From: Stropharia rugosoannulata
Taxonomy: Eukaryota > Basidiomycota > Agaricomycetes > Agaricales > Strophariaceae
Direction of reading: 5' to 3'
Length of the DNA: 64,000 nt
NCBI GenBank assembly: GCA_028532985.1
Contig: JANCIK010000011.1
Coordinates: 2,480,001-2,544,000, forward strand
This document shows positions 1 to 11,924 of this stretch, piece after piece (position 1 is the first letter of the stretch; the number at the start of each line of letters is the position of its first letter). The notes below the pieces were generated by a model that searched no databases, was not told where the DNA came from, and was given only the letters and a program-made list of their open reading frames with translations. The translations under genes were made by a program, and so were the position numbers.

Positions 1-2217
1 TCGTCCGATGACTTTGGTATGAACACGCGCACGCCTGGCTTGCTCGACAGTGCAGCGACTTCAGGCGGCCGATTTGCTACGTTCCCCGTTAAAAGGAACC
101 TGGGAACCGGCTTGTCCGATCTCTCCTCTCCAGGATCGCGCAACGATCAAGAGGAGTCATTTTCAGCTTCAATTGCCGCAGCTCTGGATGGAAACTCCGA
201 AAAAGCAGCGCAGCCTACGGAAAGTTCTCAGCCATCCTGGCTAGTCGGAAACAAAAGTTACGGTCAGGCTCCAGACTATTCCAAAGAGTCAGATAGTCCA
301 GCTGCCGGTAATCTATCGGCCGGCCCACCTAATCAAACGCAGGAGGTTTGGGCAGGGCGAGAGAAATCTTATGGGGCGTCATACGATAATACTCCCACCA
401 CACCCCACACGGCAACTCAACAGACATTCTCGACCTCGTCATCACTGCCTCCTCCTCCTCCCGGGGCTGCTCCACCGGACCTCTCCGATCCTTGGGCAAA
501 CACTGGGCGCAATGAGTCTTTACAGCCCTCCGGCCACATGAGAAATGTCTCAGAGGTGTCTGGAAACGATGCATTGTTAGCGTATATGACAACTCCGCAC
601 TCGGAGCCCCCGTCACCTATGGAGGCAAGGCATCCCACGGATGATAGCCTATCACCGCAAGTATACGAAGACGAACAGCAGCGGATCAGCCGGCATGTAC
701 GATGGGGAGAGGTGCAGGACGTTGAACAAGAAATGATTGCCCGGCAGTCTTTGGAGCAGAATCGGCAAGACGGCAAAGGGGAGGCACCTAAGTCTCCGGC
801 CATTGTGGTGGATCATGCGCCTACGCCGCAGGTTGATAACCGTAAGTGTTGAATACGCGTTTTTAATTAGCAGTTACTCAGTGAGACATCTTCTATAGCA
901 CCTCCGGTTCCTGAACCCGCTGGTGAGCAAGAGAGGGAGACTTTCAGTCCTACTTCAAGCACTAGTAGTGGCGATGGCAACAAAAAGTCCAAATCGCATC
1001 GGGTGCCCCCTCCCACTTTCGAATCCGAACCCGAACCCGAACCCCAACAGGATGAACAAGCCCTCAACGCAGCGGCAGCTCGTGAAATAACGCGGGAATT
1101 GGAGGCTCTTAAGAATAGTCCACCAAAATCTCCTATGGAGACACAACAGTCATCCAGACAATCGCCAACAGAAGCGACTGCTGATCGTAGTCAACTACCT
1201 CCGCCACCGGTGTATAATGACCAAGCGTCTGATAATTCTTCACTTCCTCCCCCCTCTGCTCCCTTTGCTAATCGCGCTGTGTCCCCTTACCCGTACGGTG
1301 ATATCAATGTGTCTTCGACTCAATCGACACCTTACCTGGGGGGATATACAGGTGCTCAGAGTTACGCCCAGGCATATCAAGGCTCGTATGGTTCTGCACC
1401 TAGCTCTCCGGCTCAGGCATACGCTCAAGCATATCAAGCTTCTCAAGCACCCGATCCTCATCCAACTTCGACAATACCTCCCCGATTCCAAGCACTTAAT
1501 CAGGAGATGCAAGTACCGCCCCGGTTCCAGGGCAGAAATCACTCGCCCGGTTCAGCGAACTCGAACCAGCTCCCTCCTCGATTTCAGAACGCTGGTGCCG
1601 CCCCGATTCCGCCGACAATAACTCTGCCCGACCAGCAGCTTCCGCAGGACTCACGCTTCGGCCAGGGCGTGAGTCAGGACACTCCCCCATACCGCACACC
1701 GCCCGAGTATCCACGCCTGGGCAACGGCTCGCCATACACGCGATCGACGACCTCGCTTACTGCTGGGTCGCCAGTGGGTGGCAATGCTCCGCGCACGATC
1801 TCAGCGTCGGCATTCAAGAGGCCGCGCAACCAGAGCGTGGATAACCTGGGGGGTCAGGGTGATCCGTTCAAGAGGACGCTGCCGAGCTCGCCGTATCCTG
1901 CCAGCCGGGAGCGTGATATGAGCGCGGCTTCGGGGCTCCCTGCGGGCGCTGCTCCTGCTGCTCCTGCTAGTGGGGCGAGCCTCAACACGCTCCCTCCCGG
2001 GGCAGGCCCCCCTGGAAATTCGGCGGGCCGGAAGTCGATACTCGACGATGACGAGTTCGATTATATCAGTGCATATGTGAACAGCGCGCCGAGCAGTCCG
2101 TTAGCAGGCGACTTTGAGCAGAATGGGCAGGGTGCTCCGCCGGGCGCTATGACGGGTGTCGGGGCAGGTGGCAGACCTGCGGGAGCAGGGTATGGTGACG
2201 GCCGATATCCAAACTAA
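1..2217 (+). CDS. Proline-rich disordered protein, 5' partial
   Basis: Two exons (1-841 and 899-2217) joined by a 57-nt intron, GTAAGT..TATAG, which keeps phase 1; the frame is open to the left window edge, so the N-terminus is missing. About 719 residues are visible. The chain is almost wholly low-complexity: Pro, Ser, Gln, Gly and Ala, with a poly-Glu-Pro tract, a Tyr-Gln-Ala run (YAQAYQ-type repeats) and a short motif PPRFQ that recurs in quick succession around 1480-1600. A more ordered patch, HVRWGEVQDVEQEMIARQ, lies near 690-750 and could be a binding helix. No catalytic domain, signal peptide or membrane segment is seen. It may be the disordered tail of a larger scaffold or regulatory protein; the family is not recognised. 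Confidence 0.75.
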
Positions 2218-2476
2218 AGGTATATTCTCCTTATATCTCGATGTATTTGTCCCGCGAAGCAGTTGTCTGGAATACCAAGCCTGCGAATGTTGTTAAATTG
2301 TATTTTGTGGATGTTCCTTTGTTAATTTCAGGATATTTATATTTAATTCATTGACTTAATCCAGATCTGACCTATGCCATTATCCGTGTGGAGTGGATGC
2401 TTAAGAATGATTGTACTAAATAGCTTGAAAAGCGTGGGTGAACTTGAGAATCACTCTGCAAAATTGAAGAATTGTA

Positions 2477-2902
2477 CTACACCGCAGGTATACCAATGTA
2501 CCCGGATGTTACACAAAGTGCAGCAGTTCGCCGAAGCAACATCTTTATACCGCACAATGGAATTGGTAGGCTTTGAACGTATATTGGAATTAATACCATG
2601 TAGAGGTATGACGATTTGAAGAGTATGCACAACTCCTGTACATTGTTGGCAACATTGTCCTGCGTTGGTCCTGCGTCGACCATATTTTCGTTTCGATTAA
2701 CTTTGCAAGAGCGCAGCTGCGATAAATTGAACATGATGGACGCAAATCGTAGAGCATTAACGCGTTGGCGCCATTGACGAAAGATCAAAGCTATCTTGGA
2801 TCGATATAGGTATCTGCGATGATATTCTTCCTCCCTGATTGAGCCGTAGGATAGAAGAGGATAGATGATAGACTCGATTAACTCTGTAGGAAGGCGGGAC
2901 AT
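2477..2902 (-). pseudogene. Truncated F-box-like paralogue
   Basis: The frame opens with MSRLPTEL at 2902 and follows the neighbouring F-box-like gene (3492-4570) closely for about 100 residues: LPTELIESII, HHRRY/YHRRY, YRSK, RQWRQRVNALRFAS, then NVQEL. After that the match stops and the frame ends at about 141 residues, where the neighbour goes on to 341. Matching DNA upstream of both start codons (both have a short block resembling CACCTGATT and TGCAG) shows a tandem duplication that included the promoter side. Most likely a decayed duplicate; a short functional protein cannot be excluded. Confidence 0.6.
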
Positions 2903-3491
2903 CTCGGATGAATGGGGTAGATGTTGAAGAGGGCGACGAGGTTCGTGCACAATGTCACCTGATTGTTGCAGATCTTTGCTGCATGTTACTTCTCTAAGAA
3001 ATACTTACGTTGAAGTCGCACATGGTTTGCTTGACCCTCGTTTGCTCTTCCAAAGTCATCTTAAGTATCATGATCATGGTGACAACAAATAGTCGACCAG
3101 AGCATGTCACTGTATATATTTGTACAAGGAAACCGAGCGCTCCTACTGTTAAATCAATCAAGGTTTAAACGTTCAGATATGTTCATCTGGACCGACAAAT
3201 GAACACCGTCGATGTCGAATAGGCCGGACATCTTATTCATAAGTCAATGCTCGTACTGACGCAGGCGCACGTTCGAGAAAATACCCCGTAATCCGGCATG
3301 GGTCCACTTGAGCAAGGGGTTAAAGTTTATATTCACCAGAACATGCAGATTGGACCGAGAGCTGGAGAGGTACTTGACGAGCAGTGCCTCGTCAATACTC
3401 CTGTGATATTTATCCAGCATTTCATTTGAGGTAAGCGAAGACACAGTAGATCGAAGAAAAAAGAGCGGGTTGTCAATGATGACTTTCAGAT
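2903..3491. other. Intergenic, between F-box-like copies
   Basis: Contains the upstream DNA of the truncated copy, which resembles the DNA upstream of the intact copy. A 66-residue open frame at 3244-3444 on the minus strand shows no family resemblance I can name; it may be leftover 3' sequence of a lost copy. Confidence 0.4.
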
Positions 3492-4570
3492 TTAATTTGT
3501 GTGTGCGAGCTGGAGTTCGCCGAAGATGACATTGAAGTAGGTGTGAGGACCGATGGGGAAGGGCTTTGGTTTATGTGGGAAACGAGAACTTTCTGAAAAA
3601 TCATGTTATTAAAGTACAACACGCAATGTAGAAGTAATAACATACCGCTGAGGGTAAAATACAAGGTCAGCAACTTCAGAGTATTGCTAGTTTGATGGAC
3701 AAGTTCACGTCCCTTTTCGAGTAGTTGTTCAAACTCCCCCTCTGCGGCAGTATGACAAGAAGTGTGTTCGAAGTTCATCCTTAGCTCTGTCAATGTTGGC
3801 AGAGAAGGAATCTGTACAGCTAGCATATCAAAAATACCGGATTTTGTGTTGAAAGTCAACCTGTGGAGTTTGCTCAGCGGGGCATGAGTTGTGTTCAAAG
3901 TGAAGGTGTGGTTAGAAAGCAAGGAATTATCTAAATAGGCCTTGTCCAGATAAAGTACTTCAAGGGACGGCGAAGCGACCAGCCTGGATGGAATTCCAAC
4001 CATGTTCTCCAGATGTAAGGAGGAAAGAAAGGAATTTGCGCATATGTCCACTAGCGCATTGAAGATATCTTTCGATACAGCTGAAAGCCGATACGGAGGT
4101 AGTCTTCTGTTAGTTGAAGGATGTTTGTCTCCTCCCGCTATTGTCAATTTGTAGCCTGGATTCTGCTTGTTTGGCAAGAAGCGGTGGTCGTGTGGTGTAC
4201 GGAAGACTGCTTTTAGTATAGATATCAGCGAGTCTTTGTCCATAAATTGGTCATATGAAACCTCTTTGACCGACCACCAAAAGGTTATGGCTAACTCCTG
4301 TACATTGTGGGCAATGCTGTCCTGCGTCGACCAGACTTTGGATTCCATCAACTCTGCAAGAGCACAGCCGCTATAGTCAGTGAAATACTCCTGCACGGTG
4401 AATGTGACGGATGCAAATCGTCGAGCATTTATGTATCGGCGCCATTGACGAGAAATAAAGACGACCTTTGACCGATATGGGTATCTGCGATGGTGTTTTC
4501 CGTCACTGATTGAGATGTTGGCGAGAATACCGATGATAGACTCATTTATATCTGTAGGAAGGCGGGACAT
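3492..4570 (-). CDS. F-box-like domain protein
   Basis: Two exons (4570-3646, 3592-3492) around a 53-nt intron GTATGT..TTTTCAG; splicing changes frame and gives an ending FGELQLAHTN in place of an unspliced tail. Product about 341 residues. The start is placed at MSRLPTD (4570), matching the paralogue; the open frame upstream has only a GTG. Residues 1-45 form a degenerate F-box-like segment (LPTDINESIIGIL ... SRQWRRYINARRFASVTF), followed by leucine-rich stretches such as LSSLHLENMVGIPSRL, SLEVLYLDKAYL and LTELRMNF, as in fungal F-box/LRR-like proteins that hold substrates for SCF ubiquitin ligases. The F-box match is by pattern only and no substrate can be inferred. Divergently transcribed from the lysine-rich protein gene at 5130. 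Confidence 0.7.
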
Positions 4571-5129
4571 TTCGGATAGGATGTGCAACTGTAATCCTCT
4601 GGGATAACATTTGCTTAAGCCTCTCGAAAGGGAAACGGCACGTGTACTACAAGCTATCACCTGATTTGCAGCTTACTTCTAGAGAAAAGGCCGCATAACG
4701 CACAAAGTGTATATATATTACATACGATAGAATGCGAGATTGCAAGTCTTGTGGAAGTCCTGAAGGCCATAAATTAGTTAGTGGGCGATAGCTTCAATAT
4801 AAATGGAAACGGGCCAAGACGGAGTGAGAAATGCTGTGGCGACAGTAAGAAAATAGTGAATAACATGAAAGAAGAGAGCCGCGTAAGCGTTTCGCGAACA
4901 TATATATTGTCGACGTGGTTGCATAGTCCGATGTTCGACAAAATAAAACACAAAAACATTTGCAAAACATAAAAGTTATGAAGGTTGCCGTGACAATACG
5001 CGCACCACGTGATGAGAAATTGTTTGGGCATGTCAACAAACTGATGTTGATTCGATTTGGGATTCCGAAAACGCGTCTTGCTTTCTCCCACTTCCGCCCA
5101 ACTTTTGCGCATATCAATCCCCTCCCCCG
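4571..5129. promoter_or_regulatory. Divergent intergenic promoter region
   Basis: About 560 bp between the start codons of the F-box-like gene (leftward) and the lysine/alanine-rich gene (rightward). AT-rich with pyrimidine runs just before 5130. I see no clear TATA box or repeat. Open frames here on both strands look like chance. Confidence 0.4.
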
Positions 5130-5975
5130 ATGCCTCGTAAAGCTGCTGCCTCTGCCGGCGAATCCGGTGAATCCGCACCTGCGCCCCGTCGCTCCACAAG
5201 AATCAAGGAGCAACCTAAAGAGGCACCTGCGCCCAAGAAAACTCCAAAGCCCAGGGCCAAGAAGGCCGACAAAGAGGCTGCCGATAAGGAAGAAAAGCCT
5301 AAGGCGCCAAAGTCTGCTAAGCGCAAAGCCGATGACGAAGCTAACGGTGCTGGAGACGACGCTGAGGCGCCTGCCGCGAAGAAGGTCATTTTTGCCTCCC
5401 GCCCTCTCTTGTTGTACTGTACTGACTTTGTAAAACATTTCTTCAGGCCAAGCCCTCGTCTAAGGCTAAACCTGCATCCAAGGCCGCTGAAACAACAAAA
5501 CCTACATCCAAAGCTGAGGCGAAACCTACATCCAAGGCCGTAGAGCCTGCCAAACCCGCATCCAAGGCTGCTGAGGCTAAACCCGCTTCGAAGGCATCTG
5601 CAAAGCCCGCGTCCAAAGCAGCATCCGTAAAACCTGCTTCCAAGGCTGCTAAACTTGCATCGACAACATCAGCGAAGCCCCCTTCACGGGCGTCCTCCAA
5701 GAAGCCTGCATCCAAGGTTTGTGCTCCTTAATATTGGGCAAATTTCGCTGGCCCAGGTTTCCGGTGATGTTCAATGAGGCTTATCATTTTCCTCGATAGG
5801 CTGAAACCCAGCCTGCTGCTGCTGGAGCCGCAAAGGTCGATGAAACTATTGCGGAAGAGCCTGAGGCTGAAGCACAGGCTGTTGCTGAGACTGTCGCTGC
5901 TGCTGTTAGTATCTAAGTTTTTGAGAGGCATCACTGATTAGCTTGACACTAAATCCGTTGATTTTTCAGGCCTAA
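5130..5975 (+). CDS. Lysine/alanine-rich basic nuclear-type protein
   Basis: Four exons: 5130-5384, 5447-5716, 5800-5904, 5970-5975; introns of 62, 83 and 65 nt, all phase 0. The last exon is a single alanine codon plus the stop. Product 211 residues. The start ATGCCTCGTAAAGC gives MPRKAAA, then RRSTRIKEQPKEAP and a Lys/Ala/Pro-rich stretch. Exon 2 is about ten repeats of a KPASKA-type motif, resembling histone H1 C-terminal tails and HMG-like proteins; exon 3 turns acidic (EEPEAEAQ). A DNA- or chromatin-binding role in the nucleus is the simple reading of composition, but there is no folded H1 or HMG box domain. The first donor (GTCATT) is weak, though frame and repeat continuity support it. 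Confidence 0.75.
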
Positions 5976-7784
5976 ATATCCTACGCGCGGCCTTCTATAT
6001 CCGTGGCATTTTCTAGTCGATCTGTCTCCTCTTTTGTCTTGAATCTTCACTGTGCCAGCCAGACCCTTCCTGCGCAATAGGCCCACGATGTGGTCGGCAT
6101 CCACGATGTATCATCTCTCTTTCTCTCTTGGTGTATCGCATGTCGCATATCTATGAAACGAAACAACGGTCTTACGTCGAATCTGTGACTTCCTTCAACG
6201 TTAACATTACCTTCGCCCTGTTGTTGAGTCTTATTATTTTATCCGTCCCCGCCTCGTGATAGTATTACCATTTCTCTAAATTTATTGTCATCTCGTCCGC
6301 CCTTGCTTTCGATGTTGTCGGTAGTGACCTCGTGTATAGTATACACCACGCTGTATATTCTCCTGTATGACTGTATGTGTACATTTGAGTCATGATCAGG
6401 TGTCGTTTACAATACCGACTAGTCTTTTATTACTTCTTTTACCATTTCTTATCCAGGTTAACTTTCTTTCGTACTTCCAGTTAACTTCTTCCCAATTATT
6501 CTAGTGTAATCCATTTCCTTCGTTCTCCTGGCCTTTTTGAGGTCTGCTTTACTTCGGTTCTATTCTCGCAAACTTCATCGGCCATATCTTTCTTGATGTT
6601 GTGTTTCTCTTCTACTACCTTTGTTCGTTTCTCTGGAGCGATGGCGTATTAACCCGGGCGGTACCTCAGACGCGGCAAACTCGCTTCTCTTGTTGTATGA
6701 AACATTGCGATACTATATGTTCTTGTTGGACTCTTTGAACTGTGTCTTGCTCGAGTCAGCAGCCTTCCTGGTGACGAAGCGCGCCCTGGATAAGCTCTCC
6801 CCATAACCCCAACTCGGAACACAAGCCCTTTGAGAACGAGTTGGATAAGTACATGGGATATGCACTGGATGACACGGACGACGGGCGATACATATCGTGC
6901 GTGGTATGTGCGTTGTTGTCTCCTGGTCTGAGACTCCCTCCCCTCGTGTTCACTCCGCCCCACCCCCCTCAGCATAATCACTTTATGCCGTAACGCTCTG
7001 AACCCATGACATTGAGTTGCCCACCTGGCACCTAGTCTAATCGGGTCACACCCAGAAAAGCATGCTGCGGGCCGGCGATACTGCAGGTGCTCTGACTTCT
7101 AAGCTCTAAGTATGTAAGTACGTGCATGCCTGGATAGCACCACGGGGATGTGTGCCACTGCGCACGCTGAGTATGGCTGCTTGCGGAGCTTGCCTGGATA
7201 TCTATAAGTGCCTGTCCCTGTCTATTATTGATAATGATGCGTTTCTAAAACTGTTACGAGCGTGGTGTCAGTGGGCGTTGGGCGGTGATTCCCCACGGTG
7301 TCTAAGTATAAGCAGATGTTCGGGAGGGAGTCTTTTAAGTGAGTGAGTGGTTCGAGACCCGGCGAAGAATATTTGTGCAACTTGCCATTTCGATAAGGTG
7401 CTTTATTGTCAAGTTCAGACAAATAGTGCAACGCCGCACCGACTGGTTTGCGAAACCAAAGATTATGTTTCTCTCTAAAGGCAGCAGGGCATACTGGATG
7501 ATATCTGGGGTCATTTTTCAAGCAGGTTTTGAAGTTCGGCTGAAGGTTGGTGGAGAAATCGATGTCCTGAGATTTAGAGGTCAGTGCGCATCCGGGTATC
7601 ACCGGTCTACTCTGCATTTGGTCCACTACCTTCCTGTTTTGGAAACTCACGTGTATTCCATGCCAGAGTCGTGATGATGTTTGACTGAGAACCGATGTAT
7701 CTACCTTTACATATTACACTTGTAGCATGACTATATCAAAATATTGTCGCTATCTATACAGTCATAGTCGTGCCTACTCAATGC
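5976..7784. other. Intergenic, no gene seen
   Basis: About 1.8 kb. The first 700 bp are pyrimidine-rich (many TTCTC and CTTTT runs), as in a long 3' flank. Open frames of 60-140 residues on both strands (6621-6981, 7225-7674) lack family motifs and have mixed composition; I treat them as chance. Confidence 0.4.
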
Positions 7785-9248
7785 TTAGTTGCTCTTCTCT
7801 GCCTCCTGAACATAGAATGCGACCTCCGTTCTCAGGTCCGCCAAAAAGTCGGCTTTGCCGTACTTGGGAGCCCACCCAATTGCACGCGAGCGATCGGCTT
7901 TTGCGTAGCAGTTTGTGGCGAGCAGAGCCCAGAAAGCCTGTGACATACATCAGTACTATGTTACTATGCTGAACCTTTTACGAAAATATGGGGCTAGACT
8001 TACCCCATAATATTTCTCGCATTCTTCCGGGGTAAATGGGCCAGGATCCACAGTGGTGGCTACTCCACGGGCGACAAGCTCCTCAGAAATAGCTGTGGCT
8101 GCTTCACCTAAAGAGTAGTGCATGTTCTCTGCAAAGTAGTAGCCCTCCAAGCCGTGCCCGATGCTGTCCGGCTTATCCAGTGAAGTATTGAGCAGTAAAA
8201 CAAATAGGTCGGCGACTTGATGATGATTGAAATCTCAGAATGGCTGTCGGTGCATATGACACGCATGCTCACTCACCGTCTCTCACGTCGACCGCCGGCC
8301 ACTGGTTAAGACCTTTCCCGAAGTAAGATCCTTTCTTGCGGATGATTGATGGCTTGATTATGTATGGCATCTGGATCGAGTGCGTATTCTGAACCCCGAG
8401 CTCCACGAGAGGTCCAGAAGGAGTACCGAACACAGTGCCTTAAACGCCATTTAGCACGCTTTCAATGGACGTCTTGGGAAAACTGACCTGGAGTAATGAT
8501 GTAGGCCTTAATATAACCAGCAGTGTCCGCGTTGATAATGGCGCTGTCAACGTTTCTGTGAAGTGCGGTCTCCGGTATTGCGTTCAAAACATCGGACTCC
8601 AGATCACTGTACGTTCTATGGTTGGCGTGCAGACCTCGTGCGTCGTCTATGAGAAAGGCTGGGCAAGAGGTAACTATGTCAGATCCGGCACAAATAGAAC
8701 GGTGTGCGTGCACCAACCTGTACCAGACTAAAAGAAAGAAATAAGTAAGGAAACAACAGAGCTACGTATACATATACACACAGTATGAATGAGTATCGGT
8801 GCCTTGCCTGACTTCTCATGTTTGATCTTCATGCCGTCTAGAATCGCTTGAGCGGCAGCTAAGTTGTCAGAGTCCGCCTGTGACACACCAGCCTTAGATT
8901 ATTTATTGTAAATTGGGATAAGCGCACATGCACTTACAATAGTTATGACAACGTCGGCTTGAGATACTGCCTGTGTAAGGACTTCCAGTTTCTCGGTGTA
9001 CGATCCCAGGACAGTTTTGAGGCCGAGAGTTTTTAACTTGGCGGCCTTCTCAGCAGACCGTACAAGGACAGTGATATCAAACGACGCCGCATTGGCGTGC
9101 TTTAGTAACTGTGCGACGACGGTGCCTCCAATGTATCCTGTGTGTAAATAATGCGCCAAATTAGAACCCGTTGAATGCAGGAGACAGGAATGTGAGTAGG
9201 CTACGAACCGGTGCCGCCGGTGATGAAGATGTCGGTTTTACTTGCCAT
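7785..9248 (-). CDS. NmrA-like NAD(P)-binding Rossmann protein
   Basis: Eight exons: 9248-9209, 9137-8938, 8877-8782, 8727-8718, 8646-8488, 8438-8277, 8215-8004, 7937-7785; all introns are GT..AG and phases close to give 343 residues. Exon 4 is only 10 nt. The N-terminus MASKTDIFITGGTGYIGG has the dinucleotide-binding GGTGYIGG loop; DITVLVRS follows, then ILIHTSGT, DDARGLHA, ALHRNVD, INADTAGYIKAYIITPG and GPLVELG, a pattern common to fungal NmrA/atypical-SDR proteins. It lacks a clear YxxxK catalytic pair, so it may sense redox state or be an atypical reductase or epimerase. Exon 3 could instead start at 8892, adding five residues. Confidence 0.88.
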
Positions 9249-9319
9249 TGGTAAATTGCTAATAGTAGGGCGGGTATCTGGTTGTGTTTGAAATTATCTG
9301 GTGAAATCAAGTTTGTCCC

Positions 9320-9326
9320 TTAAATA
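9320..9326 (-). promoter_or_regulatory. Candidate TATA box of NmrA-like gene
   Basis: TATTTAA on the minus strand, 72 bp upstream of the start codon. Position and sequence only. Confidence 0.3.
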
Positions 9327-10328
9327 CTGTGAAAATGCCTACCAAAAATAGAGTGTATGGATTTAGCTGAGTGAGATGTGGGATAAGAGGAATTACTTAA
9401 TGCTTACCAAGACAGATTCACAGCCGTATGGTACGTATGCCCTGCCGGATGAGAAATATTAGGGCGGGGGTATTATATATTATTGACCTTTGACTGCGAG
9501 ATGTTTACCGTTTATAACCGTCTAGCTAGTAGAGTACGAATGTAGGAAGAAAAGCCCACACCTCACCGAGAAATAATGATTGTCATCAATACTTCTAACC
9601 AACCTAGTGTGTAGGCTCCACACGAACAAAGTACGTATGTGGTACTACTATATCTTGGTGCAATTTTTTATGTATGTACATAGACTGATGTGGACAATAT
9701 ACGATGCCGAGCATACATTCATAGCAACTTAGTGGTTAGAACTAAAAATAGAATAAATCATTCACAGTACCAAGTGTATTCGAGGCCCAAGCTGTTTCTA
9801 GCAGAGTTAAGCATTGAAACGTTTATCTAAAAACTCATGGAGTCGGTCTGTGCCTGATATGAGTCGCTAAACTGGATATGCGTCGACAGAGCGTTTTGAA
9901 TAAGTCATACGGCACTAGATCACTGCCACGAACAACCTCAGTGAGCATCAGCTGGCATTTGGCACCGCCTCGACAAACTAATAAATGCTAGTCACATAGG
10001 CAGTGCAATATGATATCGAGTGATTGTTAGCCGACCTTTCTCCGACATATTTGACCTGTGCTCAAGCTCAAGCGCTCAAATGCTCAATTAAGTCGCGCCT
10101 CGGGAACTACCGCTAATCTAAGCGATATCTCCAAACTCACTTGGCCGCAGTGACACCCTACACACCTTTCACTCGCCCATAGCCATCATAGTACGGGTAC
10201 TGCAGAAACTCTCTTACACAAATCGACTACTATAGCATATATCACACAGATACAGGTTGGATACCACATTTTATTTACCGAGATAGTCTACTTGCAATCA
10301 ATTCAATAATAATCTTATAGACCACGGC

Positions 10329-10335
10329 CTGATTT
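10329..10335 (+). repeat. Candidate target-site duplication, left
   Basis: CTGATTT directly abutting the left terminal repeat; the same seven bases abut the right end at 13229-13235. Confidence 0.55.
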
Positions 10336-10440
10336 CAGGTAGTGTCGCTACACTGTACCGAGTCATACGGTCCAGGGAACCAACCCACTGTAGTCGTATC
10401 ATACGGGTCGAGGGAACTCCCTCGTTCCCTGGAGTTGCAT
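10336..10440 (+). repeat. Left terminal inverted repeat
   Basis: Pairs with 13125-13228 in reverse complement with scattered mismatches. It contains its own short palindrome (CGAGGGAACTCCCTCG). Confidence 0.75.
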
Positions 10441-10825
10441 GCCAAATTGGGAAGGCTCTGTGAAAGCCGAGATGGCTAGAATGCCGAGTACATTATTTCA
10501 TATATATTGTAATGTTAGATAGTGACTGTATTATATCAAATATACTAAACTATCAAATGTATCTTTAGTCGGCCCTGATGGGCATTTTTTTCGGCTTTCA
10601 TGGTGGCTTGTTTCGCCGATAGATGCCTATTATTTTGGCCATTATGCACCCATTTTTGGCTCGTTTTGGTTGGCTTTTGGTGGGCCACTGGATACCCTGT
10701 TAGTTGATAATATGCGCTCACAGTTTGGGCTCTGGGAGCTGCTTTTATTTGGCAGTTGTATTGCAAATTGGTCAAATATTTGTTTGCATTACTGGGCTGC
10801 ATTTTTCCTTTGTGGGTGCATATTA

Positions 10826-11365
10826 TTTCGGCACTTGAGCACCTGTTTTCTTGGCTCTCGAGCACCTGCTGTCTCGGCTTTTGAGCACCTGTTTTCTCGG
10901 CATTTAATTGTTATTTATCTCGCCTTCAAGCACCTGTTTTTTTGGCTCTCGAGTGCTTATTGTCTCGGCTTTCGAGTGCCTATTGTCTCGGCTTTCGAGT
11001 ACCTGTTTTCTCGGCTTTCGAGCACCTGTTTTCTTGGCTCTCAAGCACCTGCTGTCTCGGCTTTCAATTGTCTTTTATCTCACCTTCAGGTACCTGCTTT
11101 CTCGGCTCTCGACTGCCTATTGTCTCGGCTTTCGAGTGCCTATTGTCTCGGCTTTTGATTGCCTGTTTTCTCGGCTTTCAAGTGCCTATTGTCTCGGCTC
11201 TCGACTGCCTATTGTCTCGGCTTTCGAGTGCCTATTGTCTCGGCTTTTGATTGCCTGTTTTCTCGGCTTCTGAGCACCTGTTTTCATAGTGTTCAACTGT
11301 CTTTTATCTTGGCTTTCAAGAACCTGCCTTCTCGACTTTTGAGCACCTGCTTTTTCGGCTTTTGA
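10826..11365 (+). repeat. Left arm 23-bp satellite array
   Basis: About 23 degenerate copies; each carries (T/C)TCGGCTTTCGAG or a near variant followed by a 7-9 bp spacer. A looser version of the motif begins upstream near 10570. Confidence 0.8.
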
Positions 11366-11924
11366 TTCTCCATGTTCAAGTATTGTTTTCACTATTCATT
11401 CCATGTATATTGCTATGATTTCATATTTGATGTCTGGTTTGAATTACCTCATACAGTATATCTTGCTTCATAACTGTTGAGTGGTGTTTTGGTTGCTATG
11501 GTGCTTTTTCTCATCTTGTAGAACTTTATACTATTTTACTTCTATATACCTAGAAATCTGCATTTACAGATCTATCATGCTATTTCCAAACATATTCACA
11601 AATCTTTAACTTGTTTTATGTAATTTCATTGTACTGGGGTGTGGTCTTTCTCATTGAATAGATGATATAGGCATGCAATCCACATTAACAATAACCTGTG
11701 TGTATGGGCATATATCAACTGTAAATAGTAACATACATGAAATGAACAGTAACTAATTTATTTTGCCACAAAATATTAAGAGCACATGCATGAAGACCAT
11801 AACATCAGTGCTAGTTTCCACAGAACAAAGAACAAGTAACTGAATGACAAAGAGAATCGACACTCAAACACAGCCCATAACAATCCCATAATAAGTTGAG
11901 GGTTGAGTTAACAGGCACTCAAGG
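11366..11924. other. AT-rich core of the foldback element
   Basis: Unique spacer between the inverted arrays; no open frame of note and no similarity to known genes seen. Confidence 0.5.

Larger units (their letters stand above)
9249..10335. other. Intergenic, includes start of tandem duplication
   Basis: AT-rich, no gene seen. From about 9767 (GTACCAAG followed by GTATTCGAGGCC) the DNA matches the stretch after 17016, including shared blocks such as GAGCATCAGCTG and CACATAGGCAGTGC (near 9940-10010 and 17190-17255). This marks the left end of the duplicated NLR unit. Confidence 0.5.

Noticed and set aside
7340..7365. GGTTCGAGACCCGG, resembling a tRNA T-arm
   Set aside because: No matching acceptor, D or anticodon stems nearby. 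No tRNA or rRNA gene was found anywhere in the window.
7225..7674. Two overlapping frames of 111 and 141 residues on opposite strands
   Set aside because: No domain, no plausible splice partners, and the two overlap antiparallel; best taken as chance.
10670..11365. Overlapping Cys/Phe/Leu-rich open frames on the plus strand, mirrored on the minus strand at 12017-12866
   Set aside because: They are translations of the 23-bp satellite in all frames; no start context, no introns, and each frame gives the same peptide cycle.
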